NCBI RefSeq assembly: GCF_018132105.1
Contig: NZ_JWHL01000004.1
Location: 1-64,000, forward strand
Reading direction: 5' to 3'
From: Methanocalculus chunghsingensis
GTDB lineage: Archaea; Halobacteriota; Methanomicrobia; Methanomicrobiales; Methanocorpusculaceae
Length of the DNA: 64,000 bases
Part shown: piece by piece, positions 35,982 through 44,929 of the stretch
Numbering within the stretch: the first letter of the stretch is position 1
Layout of the letters: each line of letters starts with the position of its first letter
Program-made: the position numbers and the translations under genes
The notes under the pieces: model-generated
The model's database searches: none
What the model was told of the DNA's origin: nothing
The model's input: the letters and a program-made list of their open reading frames with translations, nothing else

Positions 35982-36929
35982 ATGCCACGACCAAAACGAA
36001 CACCAGGACAGGCGCACCCGTTTCTCAAATGGGCGGGCGGAAAAACACAGCTTCTGCCCGACCTCATCTCCCGCCTCCCGCCAGGGATTGCCACCGGGGA
36101 GATCACCAGATATGTCGAGCCGTTCATCGGCGGGGGCGCCCTCTTCTTTGCCCTGCACGAGCATCATACCATAGAAGAGTCGTATCTCTCTGACGTCAAC
36201 TGCGAGCTCACCCTCTGCTATTCCGTCATCCAGAAGGATACAGAGGCGCTGATCGAGAGACTGGATCACCTGAAATCGGCGTATTATCAGCGTGACGAGG
36301 AAGAGAGGAAAGCCTTCTATTACGAGATCCGTGACAGCTTCAACAGGCAGCTCTCCGAAATATCGTTTGACGGATACAACCCGGACTGGATCACCCGTGC
36401 GGCATGGATTATCTTCTTAAACCGGACCTGTTTCAACGGACTCTTCCGGGTGAACCGGAGTGGAGGATTCAATGTTCCCTTCGGAAAGTACAAAAATCCT
36501 GATATCCTGAATGCAGAGAACCTGCGCAATGTCGCAAAACTCCTTGCGGAGACGACCATCAGGCAGGGTGACTTCACCGGCTGCCGGGATGTCGTGGATG
36601 AGAAGACATTCGTCTATTTCGATCCCCCCTACCGCCCCCTCAACGAGAAGACTGCCGTCTTCACCTCTTATGCAAAGGACGGGTTTGACGAAGACGACCA
36701 GATCCGGCTCGCCGAATTCTTCCGTGAGCTTGACCGGACGGGAGCAAAAGTCATGCTCTCCAACTCGGATCCCAAAAACACCGATCCCGATGATTGCTTC
36801 TTTGATGATCTCTACTCCGGCTTCACCATCGAACGGGTGCCTGCAACACGGATGATCAATTCAAATGGTGCGGGAAGAGGGGCGATCAACGAGCTGATCA
36901 TCACGAATTACCGGTCATCGGAGAGGTAA
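35982..36929 (+). CDS. dam: Dam-family (D12 class) adenine-N6 DNA methyltransferase
   Basis: A 315-residue alpha-class methyltransferase. Motif X PFLKWAGGKTQLL (about residues 12-24), the SAM motif I EPFIGGGALFF, the asparagine-rich FLNRTCFNGLFRVN target-region segment typical of Dam/DpnII enzymes, and the catalytic DPPYRPL (about residue 212). I set the start at ATG 35982, which has CAGGAG upstream and begins just before the conserved core; a longer frame from 35787 would add 65 poorly conserved residues overlapping hicA. Dam/DpnII enzymes methylate GATC; the same target here is inferred. The nearest candidate effector is the AIPR gene downstream. Confidence 0.88.
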   Translation: MPRPKRTPGQAHPFLKWAGGKTQLLPDLISRLPPGIATGEITRYVEPFIGGGALFFALHEHHTIEESYLSDVNCELTLCYSVIQKDTEALIERLDHLKSAYYQRDEEERKAFYYEIRDSFNRQLSEISFDGYNPDWITRAAWIIFLNRTCFNGLFRVNRSGGFNVPFGKYKNPDILNAENLRNVAKLLAETTIRQGDFTGCRDVVDEKTFVYFDPPYRPLNEKTAVFTSYAKDGFDEDDQIRLAEFFRELDRTGAKVMLSNSDPKNTDPDDCFFDDLYSGFTIERVPATRMINSNGAGRGAINELIITNYRSSER

Positions 36930-37075
36930 GGCATCCCGGAGATCCAAAGCAGACGCTCATGATACGCTCAGGGGCAGCAGGGATACCCGATGAAAAGATG
37001 GATGTTCCGATGGATGTAAAATAAACGGTCTAATAAATAATATATTTTATTTTCAATACTAAAAAATCATTTGGC

Positions 37076-37105
37076 AACTTCAATAAGGTAAAACCTTTTG
37101 AAGTT
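37076..37105 (+). repeat. Imperfect hairpin between dam and the AIPR gene
   Basis: AACTTCAATAAGG, a five-base loop, then CCTTTTGAAGTT: 12 pairs with one bulge. It lies 167 bases after the dam-type gene in a very AT-rich 266-bp gap (36930-37195). It could be a terminator or a control hairpin; no other feature is seen there. Confidence 0.45.
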
Positions 37106-37216
37106 TAAACACCCATGATTCCGAAAGGCCACTAAATGCATCGAATATGGATGTACTTATTTTTTACGAAAAGAACAGGGTATAAGTAACATCCAATGTA
37201 TATCGGAGAGAATAGG

Positions 37217-38884
37217 ATGAATATTAACGCATCAATTATTGATCAGAGGCTTTCTGCAGTTTCTGCATCTATTGCGCAACGAGCACAGGATGAATTATCG
37301 ATCACCGATCCTATTCGATTAAAATCCCTTGCCTTTGTCCACCTCTCTGTACAAACTCTACTTGACATTTCCCCTGATGAGGCATTTGACTGTCTCACTG
37401 AAGGCACACAGGATTTCGGAGTTGATGCCATGCAGATTTCAGAAGAGTTCGATGGGGAATTCGTGGTAACTCTTTTTCAGGGAAAATATAAACAAAAGAA
37501 TCTTGATGGGAACTCAACATTTCCTGAGAGTGGAGTTAGCTCATTGATTCGGGCCATACAGGTTCTCTTCGATCCACAAGCCCAACTTCAGCCAGTTAAT
37601 CCCCGTCTTCTCTCCCGTGTAGAAGAGGTTCGCTCTCTGATTCGTGATGGATATATACCTCAGGTCAGAGCAGTGCTATGCAATAACGGCCTGCACTGGA
37701 ATGAAGCAGCAGACATTCTGATTAAACAGGCAGGTTTTAACAATCAAGTTACATGGGAGTATCTCAACCATGATCGTCTGGTTTCAATTCTTCAATCAAC
37801 AAAACCCATCAATGACACCCTTCATCTCACAGGTTCAGCAATAATCGAGGATTTCAACTTCAGCCGTGTTTTCATTGGGAGAATACATATTAAAGGAATA
37901 TATTCTCTGATGCATAGACATGGAGAACGATTACTCGACAGAAATATCCGCCGTTATCTTGGACTGCAAGGTAACCGGGTAAATGAAGCGATTCGTGACA
38001 CTCTTTTATCTAAGGAAAGTAATAATTTTTATTTCTATAACAATGGTATAACACTCGTTTGTGAGAAGTTTGATTATAACGCTTTACAACGAGGGGATTA
38101 TCAGGTGAATGTTGAAAATCTTCAGATAATCAATGGTGGACAAACCTGTATGACAATATACAAAACACTTAAAGACCATATCTTCGAGCCACCCTCAGAT
38201 GCATATATACTTCTTCGCCTCTACCAGCTTCCTCGTGACAATGATCATCTCATCCGGCAGATAACTTATGCAACAAACAGCCAGAATCCTGTTGACCTCA
38301 AAGATCTCCGGGCAAATGACGATCTCCAGAAACGCCTTGAGGTCGATATCGAACAACTCGGTTATTCATATCGGAGAAAAAGAACCGATTCAACGATTAA
38401 ACCCGTAGATATCACCTCAGGCGTTGCAGCAGAAGCGGTTTTATCGGTCTGGAGGCAGAAGCCACATCAGGCAAAATTCTTCTCCCGAGAACATTTTGGG
38501 AAGCTTTATGATCATATTTTCTCAGAAGATCTGACCGGAGCTCAGGTTATCATTGCAACCCTCATATATCGTATAACTGAGAATCGTCGTAAAAGACCAA
38601 AAGATAATGATCCACCATTTATAAGATACGCATCCTGTTTTCTTGCTATGCAGATGGGACACTACCTTCTTGAGGATATGAAACTGGTACGTGCAGATCT
38701 TGGTCACGTACATCTAAATGAAGCTGAGAAGCTCATCAGGGAAAGAGGAGACTACTATCTTGAACGTGCTATAGTAGCTATTGATTCTGCACTACACAAG
38801 CTGTACGGAACACGGGAGGTTTCACTCCAGCAGTTGGCAGCAACGTTTAGACGTGGAGATTTGATCGAACAGCTTCTGGAGTAG
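37217..38884 (+). CDS. AIPR-family protein (abortive phage infection, putative nuclease)
   Basis: A 555-residue protein of the AIPR family linked to phage defence. The N-terminal part has a nuclease-like pattern GTQDFGVDAMQIS ... VVTLFQGKYK (about residues 61-96), a GxD...QxK arrangement as in PD-(D/E)XK enzymes. The AIPR core is clear in NNFYFYNNGITLVCEKF and VENLQIINGGQTCMTIYKTL, followed by TYATNSQNPVDLKDLRANDD. ATG 37217 has GGAGAG seven bases upstream; ATG 37196 is an alternative, but a TATA box, TATAAGT at 37181, is too near it. Codons are AT-rich compared with the ATPase genes next door. Possible pairing with the dam-type gene is inference. Confidence 0.82.
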   Translation: MNINASIIDQRLSAVSASIAQRAQDELSITDPIRLKSLAFVHLSVQTLLDISPDEAFDCLTEGTQDFGVDAMQISEEFDGEFVVTLFQGKYKQKNLDGNSTFPESGVSSLIRAIQVLFDPQAQLQPVNPRLLSRVEEVRSLIRDGYIPQVRAVLCNNGLHWNEAADILIKQAGFNNQVTWEYLNHDRLVSILQSTKPINDTLHLTGSAIIEDFNFSRVFIGRIHIKGIYSLMHRHGERLLDRNIRRYLGLQGNRVNEAIRDTLLSKESNNFYFYNNGITLVCEKFDYNALQRGDYQVNVENLQIINGGQTCMTIYKTLKDHIFEPPSDAYILLRLYQLPRDNDHLIRQITYATNSQNPVDLKDLRANDDLQKRLEVDIEQLGYSYRRKRTDSTIKPVDITSGVAAEAVLSVWRQKPHQAKFFSREHFGKLYDHIFSEDLTGAQVIIATLIYRITENRRKRPKDNDPPFIRYASCFLAMQMGHYLLEDMKLVRADLGHVHLNEAEKLIRERGDYYLERAIVAIDSALHKLYGTREVSLQQLAATFRRGDLIEQLLE

Positions 38885-38935
38885 GGATTCATTATCGATG
38901 CGGCATAGTACTCATTAAGGTCAACCACCTCATCC

Positions 38936-39046
38936 TCAGATCGCCCCGACAAGCACCAATATCAGCACGATCCCCCCGATCACCACCGTCAGCATCCCGG
39001 CGATCCCAAGTGCCAAAAACAGCAGAGGCAGGTAATCATTCACCAT
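38936..39046 (-). CDS. Small membrane peptide at the end of the ATP synthase operon (AhaG position)
   Basis: A 36-residue frame starting at ATG 39046 inside the last codons of atpD (seven-base overlap). After MVNDYLP it is almost wholly hydrophobic (LLFLALGIAGMLTVVIGG then IVLILVLVGAI), one long or two short membrane spans. Its place matches ahaG, the last gene of the Methanosarcina ahaHIKECFABDG operon, whose product is a small protein of unknown function. The sequence is too short for a homology claim, but the position, overlap and composition support a real gene. It is below normal gene-calling length. Confidence 0.55.
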   Translation of the reverse strand: MVNDYLPLLFLALGIAGMLTVVIGGIVLILVLVGAI

Positions 39047-39687
39047 CGCCGCTCCTCACCCCGTGACTTCGTCCGTTTTCTCCTGAAGAGATCCTCCCGC
39101 TCCTGCTCCTCAAGATAATCGGAGATATAGACAATGATCCCCTTCAGCCGGGGAATCAGGATCGAGTCGAGGGCATTTGTCCGCCTCCGGACTGATGTTA
39201 TCCGTGAGGAGAGGCGGAGGATCGCCCCCTCCACCTCGGAGAGCCGGATTGCCAGAGCCACCGCCTCAAGAGCGAGATCCGAGGCTGCATCGAGGCGTCC
39301 GTTCCCGGCAGCCAGCCCGTACCCCGGCATCTTCCCCGGCCGGAGGGGTTCCGGGATCGCAAATGCAGGGATCCCCACCCCCATGATCCCCTTCCCGGTT
39401 GCCGGAATATCCGGGATCGTCCGTTCGATAGCCGCAGCACTCTCCACCTCCCGCCGGGATCCCGCCATCTCAGCCTCCATGAGGGCAGGATAGGCGGCGG
39501 CAAACGCCTCTTCCATTCTTCGTCGCATCTCATCCCGCCGCTTTGTCAGGGAGAAGAACTCCATCACCATCGCATCAAGCTTCTCCCGGAGCAGTTCATG
39601 CCCCTTCTCGGCGGTCACAAGCCTGCGACGGACCTTCTGCAACTCGATGCGTGTCGGTCTCAGCCCCGGCGGGAGGCGCCTGCTCAC
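39040..39687 (-). CDS. atpD: A-type ATP synthase subunit D
   Basis: Central rotor stalk subunit, 215 residues. It is mainly two long helices with [25 protein letters not shown] near the N-terminus and [39 protein letters not shown] near the C-terminus, both family landmarks. It overlaps atpB (ATGA) upstream and the small membrane peptide downstream. The order H-I-K-E-C-F-A-B-D on this strand is that of methanogen ATP synthase operons. Confidence 0.93.
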   Translation of the reverse strand: MSRRLPPGLRPTRIELQKVRRRLVTAEKGHELLREKLDAMVMEFFSLTKRRDEMRRRMEEAFAAAYPALMEAEMAGSRREVESAAAIERTIPDIPATGKGIMGVGIPAFAIPEPLRPGKMPGYGLAAGNGRLDAASDLALEAVALAIRLSEVEGAILRLSSRITSVRRRTNALDSILIPRLKGIIVYISDYLEEQEREDLFRRKRTKSRGEERRW

Positions 39688-41072
39688 CCGATCTCACCCC
39701 GGTAATACTCCCTGATGAAGGCGGGGTTGATCCGTTTCAGCTCGTCTTGTGGGAAGATGGAGAGGAGATCCCATGCCCGATCAAGGGTCTCGCCTATCGA
39801 GCGGCCTTCATCCCTCTTCTGCCCGACAAACTCCTCTTCAAACCGTTCAAGGAAGGTGAGGTACAGCCGGTCGGTATCGGTCAGCCCTTCATCGCCGATG
39901 ACCGCAACAAGCCCGGCAAGCCGTCGTCCACGGGCGTATGCCGCATAGAGCTGGCTTGAGACATCCGCATGGTCGGCCCGTGTCCTCTCCTTCCCGATCC
40001 CCCCCTGCATCAGCCGTGATAAACAGGGGAGAACATCGATCGGAGGGTAGATCCCTTTCCGGTGGAGTTCGCGGGAGAGGACGATCTGGCCTTCGGTGAT
40101 ATACCCGGTCAGGTCGGGGACAGGGTGGGTGATATCGTCATCAGGCATCGAGAGGATCGGCAGCTGGGTGATCGATCCGGCCCGGCCTTTGACCCTCCCG
40201 GCACGTTCATACAGGGAGGCGAGATCGGTGTACATATAGCCCGGATACCCCCGGCGGGCCGGGATCTCCTCACGGGCGGCCGAAACCTCCCTGAGTGCCT
40301 CGCAGTATGCCGTGATATCCTGCATCACCACAAGGACATGCATCCCGCAGTCAAACGCGAGATACTCGGCTGCGGTCAGGGCGAGGCGGGGAGTGACGAT
40401 CCGCTCGATGGCAGGATCATCGGCACGGTTTAAGAAGAGGACGGCGTGTGCCCGTGCCCCGGTCTCGGAGAACTCACGGATAAAGAACCGGGCTTCCTCA
40501 TGCGTGATCCCCATCGCCGCAAAGACGACGGCAAACGACTCCTCCGTTCCACGGACCCGTGCCTGCCGGGTGATCTGGGCGGCGAGCTGGCTGTGGGGGA
40601 GACCGGAGCCTGAGAAGACCGGGAGTTTCTGTCCCCGGACGAGGGTGTTCATCCCGTCGATGGCCGATATCCCGGTCTCGATGAAATCCTCCGGGAACTC
40701 ACGCCTCGTCGGATTGATCGCATACCCTGAGATCTCCATCTCCTTCTCAGGCACAACGCGGCCCCCCCCGTCGATAGGCTCGGCCGATCCCGAGAAGATC
40801 CTGCCGAGCATCTCTTTTGCAACCGGCATCATCAGTGGCTTTCCGGTGAACCGAACCGCCGATACATCACAGTCGAGATCCCGGGTTCCGCCAAAGACCA
40901 TCACGATCGCCATCCCCATCCGGGACTCGAGGACCTGGCCAAGCCGCATGGTGCCATCCGGCAGGAGGACGTGGACGACCTCGTTATATCCGGCATCATC
41001 GATCCCGGAGACGGCGAGGATCGGGCCGGCCACCCGGACGACGGACCGGAACTCACGGAGCGGTTGTGTCAT
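39684..41072 (-). CDS. atpB: A-type ATP synthase subunit B
   Basis: Non-catalytic nucleotide-binding subunit of the A1 head, 462 residues. In place of the Walker A loop it has [15 protein letters not shown] (about residues 153-167), the non-catalytic form typical of archaeal B subunits. [37 protein letters not shown] and [22 protein letters not shown] are conserved. It overlaps atpA and atpD by four bases each. Confidence 0.96.
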   Translation of the reverse strand: MTQPLREFRSVVRVAGPILAVSGIDDAGYNEVVHVLLPDGTMRLGQVLESRMGMAIVMVFGGTRDLDCDVSAVRFTGKPLMMPVAKEMLGRIFSGSAEPIDGGGRVVPEKEMEISGYAINPTRREFPEDFIETGISAIDGMNTLVRGQKLPVFSGSGLPHSQLAAQITRQARVRGTEESFAVVFAAMGITHEEARFFIREFSETGARAHAVLFLNRADDPAIERIVTPRLALTAAEYLAFDCGMHVLVVMQDITAYCEALREVSAAREEIPARRGYPGYMYTDLASLYERAGRVKGRAGSITQLPILSMPDDDITHPVPDLTGYITEGQIVLSRELHRKGIYPPIDVLPCLSRLMQGGIGKERTRADHADVSSQLYAAYARGRRLAGLVAVIGDEGLTDTDRLYLTFLERFEEEFVGQKRDEGRSIGETLDRAWDLLSIFPQDELKRINPAFIREYYRGEIG

Positions 41073-42826
41073 CGTCTGCCTCCTTTGAATGCATCATCAA
41101 TCTCATGCAGCACCGTCTCATACTGCTCTGCAAAGTCATCATGCGGCATCGGTCCCATCCGGGCAAGCCTGCCGGCAACCGGGAGCCCTGCCGCCTCTTC
41201 TGCCGTCATCCCTTCTTCAACCGCATCTCTTCCATGAAGCAGGTACCGGTGAATCAGCCGCATCATCCGGTACTGCTTCTCCGGTGGGCAGAAAGTATCG
41301 ACCTCATCAAATGCGGACTGGATGAGGAATGACTCACGCAGGATGGTGGCGACATGGAGCGTAAACTTGTCCTGTTCCGGGAGGAGATCGGGCCCGACGA
41401 GCTGGACGATCTCTTCAAGCTCGCTCTCCTTCTGGAGGAGCCTGAGGAGATCGCCCCGCATTCTGCCCCAGTCCGTTCCGCCATGCTTCTCCCACCAGGG
41501 CTCAGCCAGATCGGCGTAGAGCGAGTACGAGAGGAGCCAGTTCACTGCCGGGAAATGTCGCTGATGGGCGAGATCGGCATCCAGTGCCCAGAAGACCCTG
41601 ACGATCCGGAGCGTATTCTGGGTCACCGGTTCTGAGAAGTCGCCCCCCGGAGGTGATACCGCACCGATGACAGAGACCGATCCCTCCTCCCCGGATAATG
41701 CCGTCACCCGCCCGGCACGCTCATAAAAGTCGGCAAGCCGTGATCCGAGGTACGCAGGATACCCATGCTCTCCGGGCATCTCCTCAAGCCGGCCGGAGAT
41801 CTCCCGCATCGCCTCGGCCCACCTGGAAGTTGAATCTGCCATCAGTGCAACGGAGTACCCCATATCCCGGTAATACTCCGCGATGGTGATCCCGGTATAG
41901 ACCGATGCCTCACGTGCGGCGACCGGCATGTTCGATGTATTCCCGATAAGAACCGTCCGTTTCATCAGTGGCTCCTTCGTCTTTGGATCGATGAGGGCAG
42001 GGAACTGCCTGAGGACATCGGCCATCTCGTTTCCACGCTCTCCGCATCCGACATAGACGATGATATCCGCATCCGACCATTTGGCGAGCTGATGCTGGAC
42101 AACGGTCTTCCCGGCACCAAAGGGGCCCGGTACCGCCGCCGTCCCCCCCTGGACCATCGGGAAGAAGGAGTCGATCACCCGCTGGCCGGTGATGAGGGGC
42201 CGGACCGGAGGGAGCTTCTCCCGAATCGGGCGGGGCACCCGGACCGGCCAGCGCTGGAGCATCGTGATCTCATGCTCGTTGCCATCTCTGTCAGCCAGCC
42301 AGAGGATTTGGTCGAGAACCGTGTACTCCCCCTCTCCGGCAACCTTCGTCACCTTCCCGGAGAGATGGGGTGGGAGGAGGATCGAATGGATGATCTGGTT
42401 CGTCTCCGGCACCGTCCCGATGACGGCTCCCCCCTTCAGCTCATCCCCTTCGGTGACATCCGGCGTGAACCTGTATCTCCTCTCCCTCGGCAATGCCGGG
42501 CTGCTCACCCCCCTGATGATGAAGTCGCCGGAGATGGATCCAAGCTCAGTGAGCGGCCTCTGGATACCATCATAGATCATCCCGAGGAGACCGGGGCCGA
42601 GCTCGACCGAGAGGGACATCCCGGTGCGTTGCACCGGCTCGCCGGGGGTGATCCCGCCCGTATCCTCGTAGACCTGAACGGTTGCCAGATCTTCTTCAAG
42701 CCCGATGATCTCGCCGATCAGCTCGTCATCTCCAACATAGACGACCTCGTACATCTGTGCTCCACGCATCCGGTCTGCCTCGACGACTGGACCGGTGATC
42801 CGGATTATCCTGCCTTTATCACTCAA
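41069..42826 (-). CDS. atpA: A-type ATP synthase catalytic subunit A
   Basis: Catalytic subunit of the A1 head, 585 residues. The Walker A motif is [14 protein letters not shown] (about residues 231-244), with the P-loop Ala at the fifth place where GPFGSGKT is common in archaeal A subunits. The bulge or non-homologous region lies before it, and [58 protein letters not shown] and [18 protein letters not shown] follow. No intein is present. Six bases separate it from atpF. Confidence 0.97.
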   Translation of the reverse strand: MSDKGRIIRITGPVVEADRMRGAQMYEVVYVGDDELIGEIIGLEEDLATVQVYEDTGGITPGEPVQRTGMSLSVELGPGLLGMIYDGIQRPLTELGSISGDFIIRGVSSPALPRERRYRFTPDVTEGDELKGGAVIGTVPETNQIIHSILLPPHLSGKVTKVAGEGEYTVLDQILWLADRDGNEHEITMLQRWPVRVPRPIREKLPPVRPLITGQRVIDSFFPMVQGGTAAVPGPFGAGKTVVQHQLAKWSDADIIVYVGCGERGNEMADVLRQFPALIDPKTKEPLMKRTVLIGNTSNMPVAAREASVYTGITIAEYYRDMGYSVALMADSTSRWAEAMREISGRLEEMPGEHGYPAYLGSRLADFYERAGRVTALSGEEGSVSVIGAVSPPGGDFSEPVTQNTLRIVRVFWALDADLAHQRHFPAVNWLLSYSLYADLAEPWWEKHGGTDWGRMRGDLLRLLQKESELEEIVQLVGPDLLPEQDKFTLHVATILRESFLIQSAFDEVDTFCPPEKQYRMMRLIHRYLLHGRDAVEEGMTAEEAAGLPVAGRLARMGPMPHDDFAEQYETVLHEIDDAFKGGRR

Positions 42827-42832
42827 CGCATA

Positions 42833-43150
42833 TCACCCTGGCATCCCTTTCCCTGCTACACGCCGTATCGCGGCGGTCACTGCATCTTCTCCCCCGAAAG
42901 GGCCTCCCGGCCCCGGTATCGCGATGACGGCCGGATAGACCGCATCTGATCGCCCGTGATCGCTCAGGAGCGGGAGGATCTCCTCCTGGTACCGGTCGAG
43001 GATCAGGATGATCCCGATGGTATTATCCCCCAGTGCCTCCCGAAGGGCCTCTTCTGCCTCATCTCCGTCCTCGCACCTGATGACATCCTCAATTCCGGCA
43101 AGCCTGCAGAGGAGGGTCGTCGCCCGATCCCCGATTGCGATGATCCTCAT
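42833..43150 (-). CDS. atpF: A-type ATP synthase subunit F
   Basis: Small regulatory/central stalk subunit, 105 residues. It begins MRIIAIGDRATTLLCRLAGI, the Rossmann-like fold start of F subunits, with TIGIILILDRYQEEI in the middle. It overlaps atpC by four bases and is followed by atpA. Confidence 0.9.
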   Translation of the reverse strand: MRIIAIGDRATTLLCRLAGIEDVIRCEDGDEAEEALREALGDNTIGIILILDRYQEEILPLLSDHGRSDAVYPAVIAIPGPGGPFGGEDAVTAAIRRVAGKGMPG

Positions 43151-44343
43151 GGAACCCCCCCTTCAGTCACCATCATGGCGGCTCCTCTCTCCTCGCCAAT
43201 CCCGAGAATCAGTCTCCCTGCGGCTGCCCTGAGGTTTAGGATCTCCATCTCAAGGGCCAGAAGGTACCGGATGATCGGCCCGCTTCCGAGATGGTACTGG
43301 CTGCTGTTCATCCTGCCGACATCCAGGAGGCAGCGGTTCAGGGCGATCTCGATCTCCCCGCTGTTCCTCACCCCTTTCTCCAGACGTGGTTCGAGATACC
43401 GGCCGTACATCGTATCCCTGAGGGCGGCAGTCATCTCGATGAGATCTGCTGTTCGTGCAAGCTCCTTCTGGAGATCGATGGTGATCTCAAAGCCACCCTG
43501 CGGGATGAGGAAGGGGATGAGATCGTTCCCATCGATTCCGGCAATCTTTCCACGGGCGAGGATTCGGAGATTTTCGCAGTCGATCATCCGGCCAGCCATC
43601 ATCACCGCGGGTTCGTACTGGGAGTCCTCAATCCCCCGGGCAGTCATCATCAGGCTCTGGTACGCACCGGCGATCAGTGCCGCTTCGAAGGCTGCAAAAC
43701 CGACCGGCTCACCGATCCTCATCCATTGCTCCCGGATACCGGGGGTGATCGCTGATCGTTCAAGCCTCTGGACCGCCTCTTCGATTGTATCCGAATGTGC
43801 TGCCTTCCTGATCGCCGTCTCACTCAGCCCTCCGACCGGGACTGCCCGTTTATTAATAAGATCCCGGGGGAGATTGCCTGCGATCCCCCGGAGAATGGCC
43901 GCAACCTCACGGGTGGCAAAGATCTGGGTATACGCGGTGATGAGGGGCCGTATCGCATCGGGAACGCTCCCGGCGAGGTCTGTAAGCAACCTGTAATGAT
44001 GGGATCGGATCAGGTGTTCGCAGTCGTCGGCAGAGATCCCCTCCCTGTATCCGACATGGTGGCCGATACGTTCCGCACGTTCAAAGAGGTCGAGGAGGTC
44101 GGCTGATGCAGTGATCGACTCCACCCCTTCCCTGGTGATGAGGGGATTGCCGATTGCCCGGACACGTGCCGCCGGATAGGCGAAGGATGCGATACTGAGG
44201 ATTATCCGGAACCATCCGGCAGAGATCGCGATAAATATGGCGACCATGAAGGCAATGGCGAGGCCGAGGGCGACGATCCCGGCTCCTTCGACGGTGAGGA
44301 GTTCCGAGAAGATGATCTCAATATCCAGTATCTCCACCACCAT
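43147..44343 (-). CDS. atpC: A-type ATP synthase subunit C
   Basis: Subunit that joins the central stalk to the proteolipid ring (homologue of V-ATPase d), 398 residues. Family segments: YPAARVRAIGNPLITREGVESI, DLAGSVPDAIRPLITAYTQIFATREVAAILRG, and the end LRAAAGRLILGIGEERGAAMM. Residues about 18-44 form a hydrophobic segment (GAGIVALGLAIAFMVAIFIAISAGWF) that is longer than expected for a peripheral subunit and may be a membrane anchor. A later start would remove it, but no good ribosome-binding site points to one. It overlaps atpE by 26 bases. Confidence 0.88.
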   Translation of the reverse strand: MVVEILDIEIIFSELLTVEGAGIVALGLAIAFMVAIFIAISAGWFRIILSIASFAYPAARVRAIGNPLITREGVESITASADLLDLFERAERIGHHVGYREGISADDCEHLIRSHHYRLLTDLAGSVPDAIRPLITAYTQIFATREVAAILRGIAGNLPRDLINKRAVPVGGLSETAIRKAAHSDTIEEAVQRLERSAITPGIREQWMRIGEPVGFAAFEAALIAGAYQSLMMTARGIEDSQYEPAVMMAGRMIDCENLRILARGKIAGIDGNDLIPFLIPQGGFEITIDLQKELARTADLIEMTAALRDTMYGRYLEPRLEKGVRNSGEIEIALNRCLLDVGRMNSSQYHLGSGPIIRYLLALEMEILNLRAAAGRLILGIGEERGAAMMVTEGGVP

Positions 44344-44929
44344 ACAGGACGCCCGATACCGTCTGGGTCAGCTTGTTTCGCATATTGAGCAGCCGGGTTG
44401 GGAACGTCTGGTCACACCGGATGGCTCCATCCCTCGCAAGCAGGATCACCCCCCCGATCCGTATCATCGGATCATGCCCTGAAAGGGGAGTGACCGTCAC
44501 ATTGCTGATCCCCTCTGCCGCCTCCTCGGCTGCTTCCCTGTCTTCTGCACGGCAGAGGATGGTAAGCGCCCCGTCACTGATCATCTCCCTTCCTTCAAGG
44601 ATGAGGTGGCGGAGGATCCCGGGATAGGCGGAGGAGGATACTATCTCTGACAGCTCCTCTTCGGCGATGGAGAAGACCTCCTCGATGCCATCCCACCGTG
44701 CCTTCCGTTCTGCTGCCATCGCCTCAAACTCGGCCTGGAGGAGGATGGCACGCCGCATCGCCTCGATCTCCCTCTCCGTCTCACGCCGGATCTGCTCAGC
44801 CTTCTGGTCGGCCCTGAGGCGGCCCTTCTCCCTGATGCCTGCCGATTCCTCTTCTGCTTTTTTTCGGAGCCGGGCGATCTCCTCATCCCTCTCCTCTTCG
44901 ATCAGCCGGATAATCACCTCCCTGCTCAT
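44318..44929 (-). CDS. atpE: A-type ATP synthase subunit E
   Basis: Peripheral stalk subunit, 203 residues. The N-terminal half is a charged coiled coil (IRLIEEERDEEIARLRKKAEEESAGIREKGR to about residue 90), and the C-terminal half is the globular domain with LRHLILEGREMI and MIRIGGVILLARDGAIRCDQTFPTRL. It should pair with subunit H. It starts one base after the atpK stop and runs 26 bases into atpC. Confidence 0.92.
   Translation of the reverse strand: MSREVIIRLIEEERDEEIARLRKKAEEESAGIREKGRLRADQKAEQIRRETEREIEAMRRAILLQAEFEAMAAERKARWDGIEEVFSIAEEELSEIVSSSAYPGILRHLILEGREMISDGALTILCRAEDREAAEEAAEGISNVTVTPLSGHDPMIRIGGVILLARDGAIRCDQTFPTRLLNMRNKLTQTVSGVLYGGGDTGY

Noticed and set aside
34999-39046. 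The 3' end of the ORF at 34999 (GAGCGGCGATGG...) resembles the atpD end at 39040, both giving ERRW at the C-terminus, suggesting a duplicated atpD tail.
   Set aside because: Only a 15-base exact match with about 26 of 31 similar positions; matches of this length are expected by chance in 64 kb of biased coding sequence, and the proteins are otherwise unlike.
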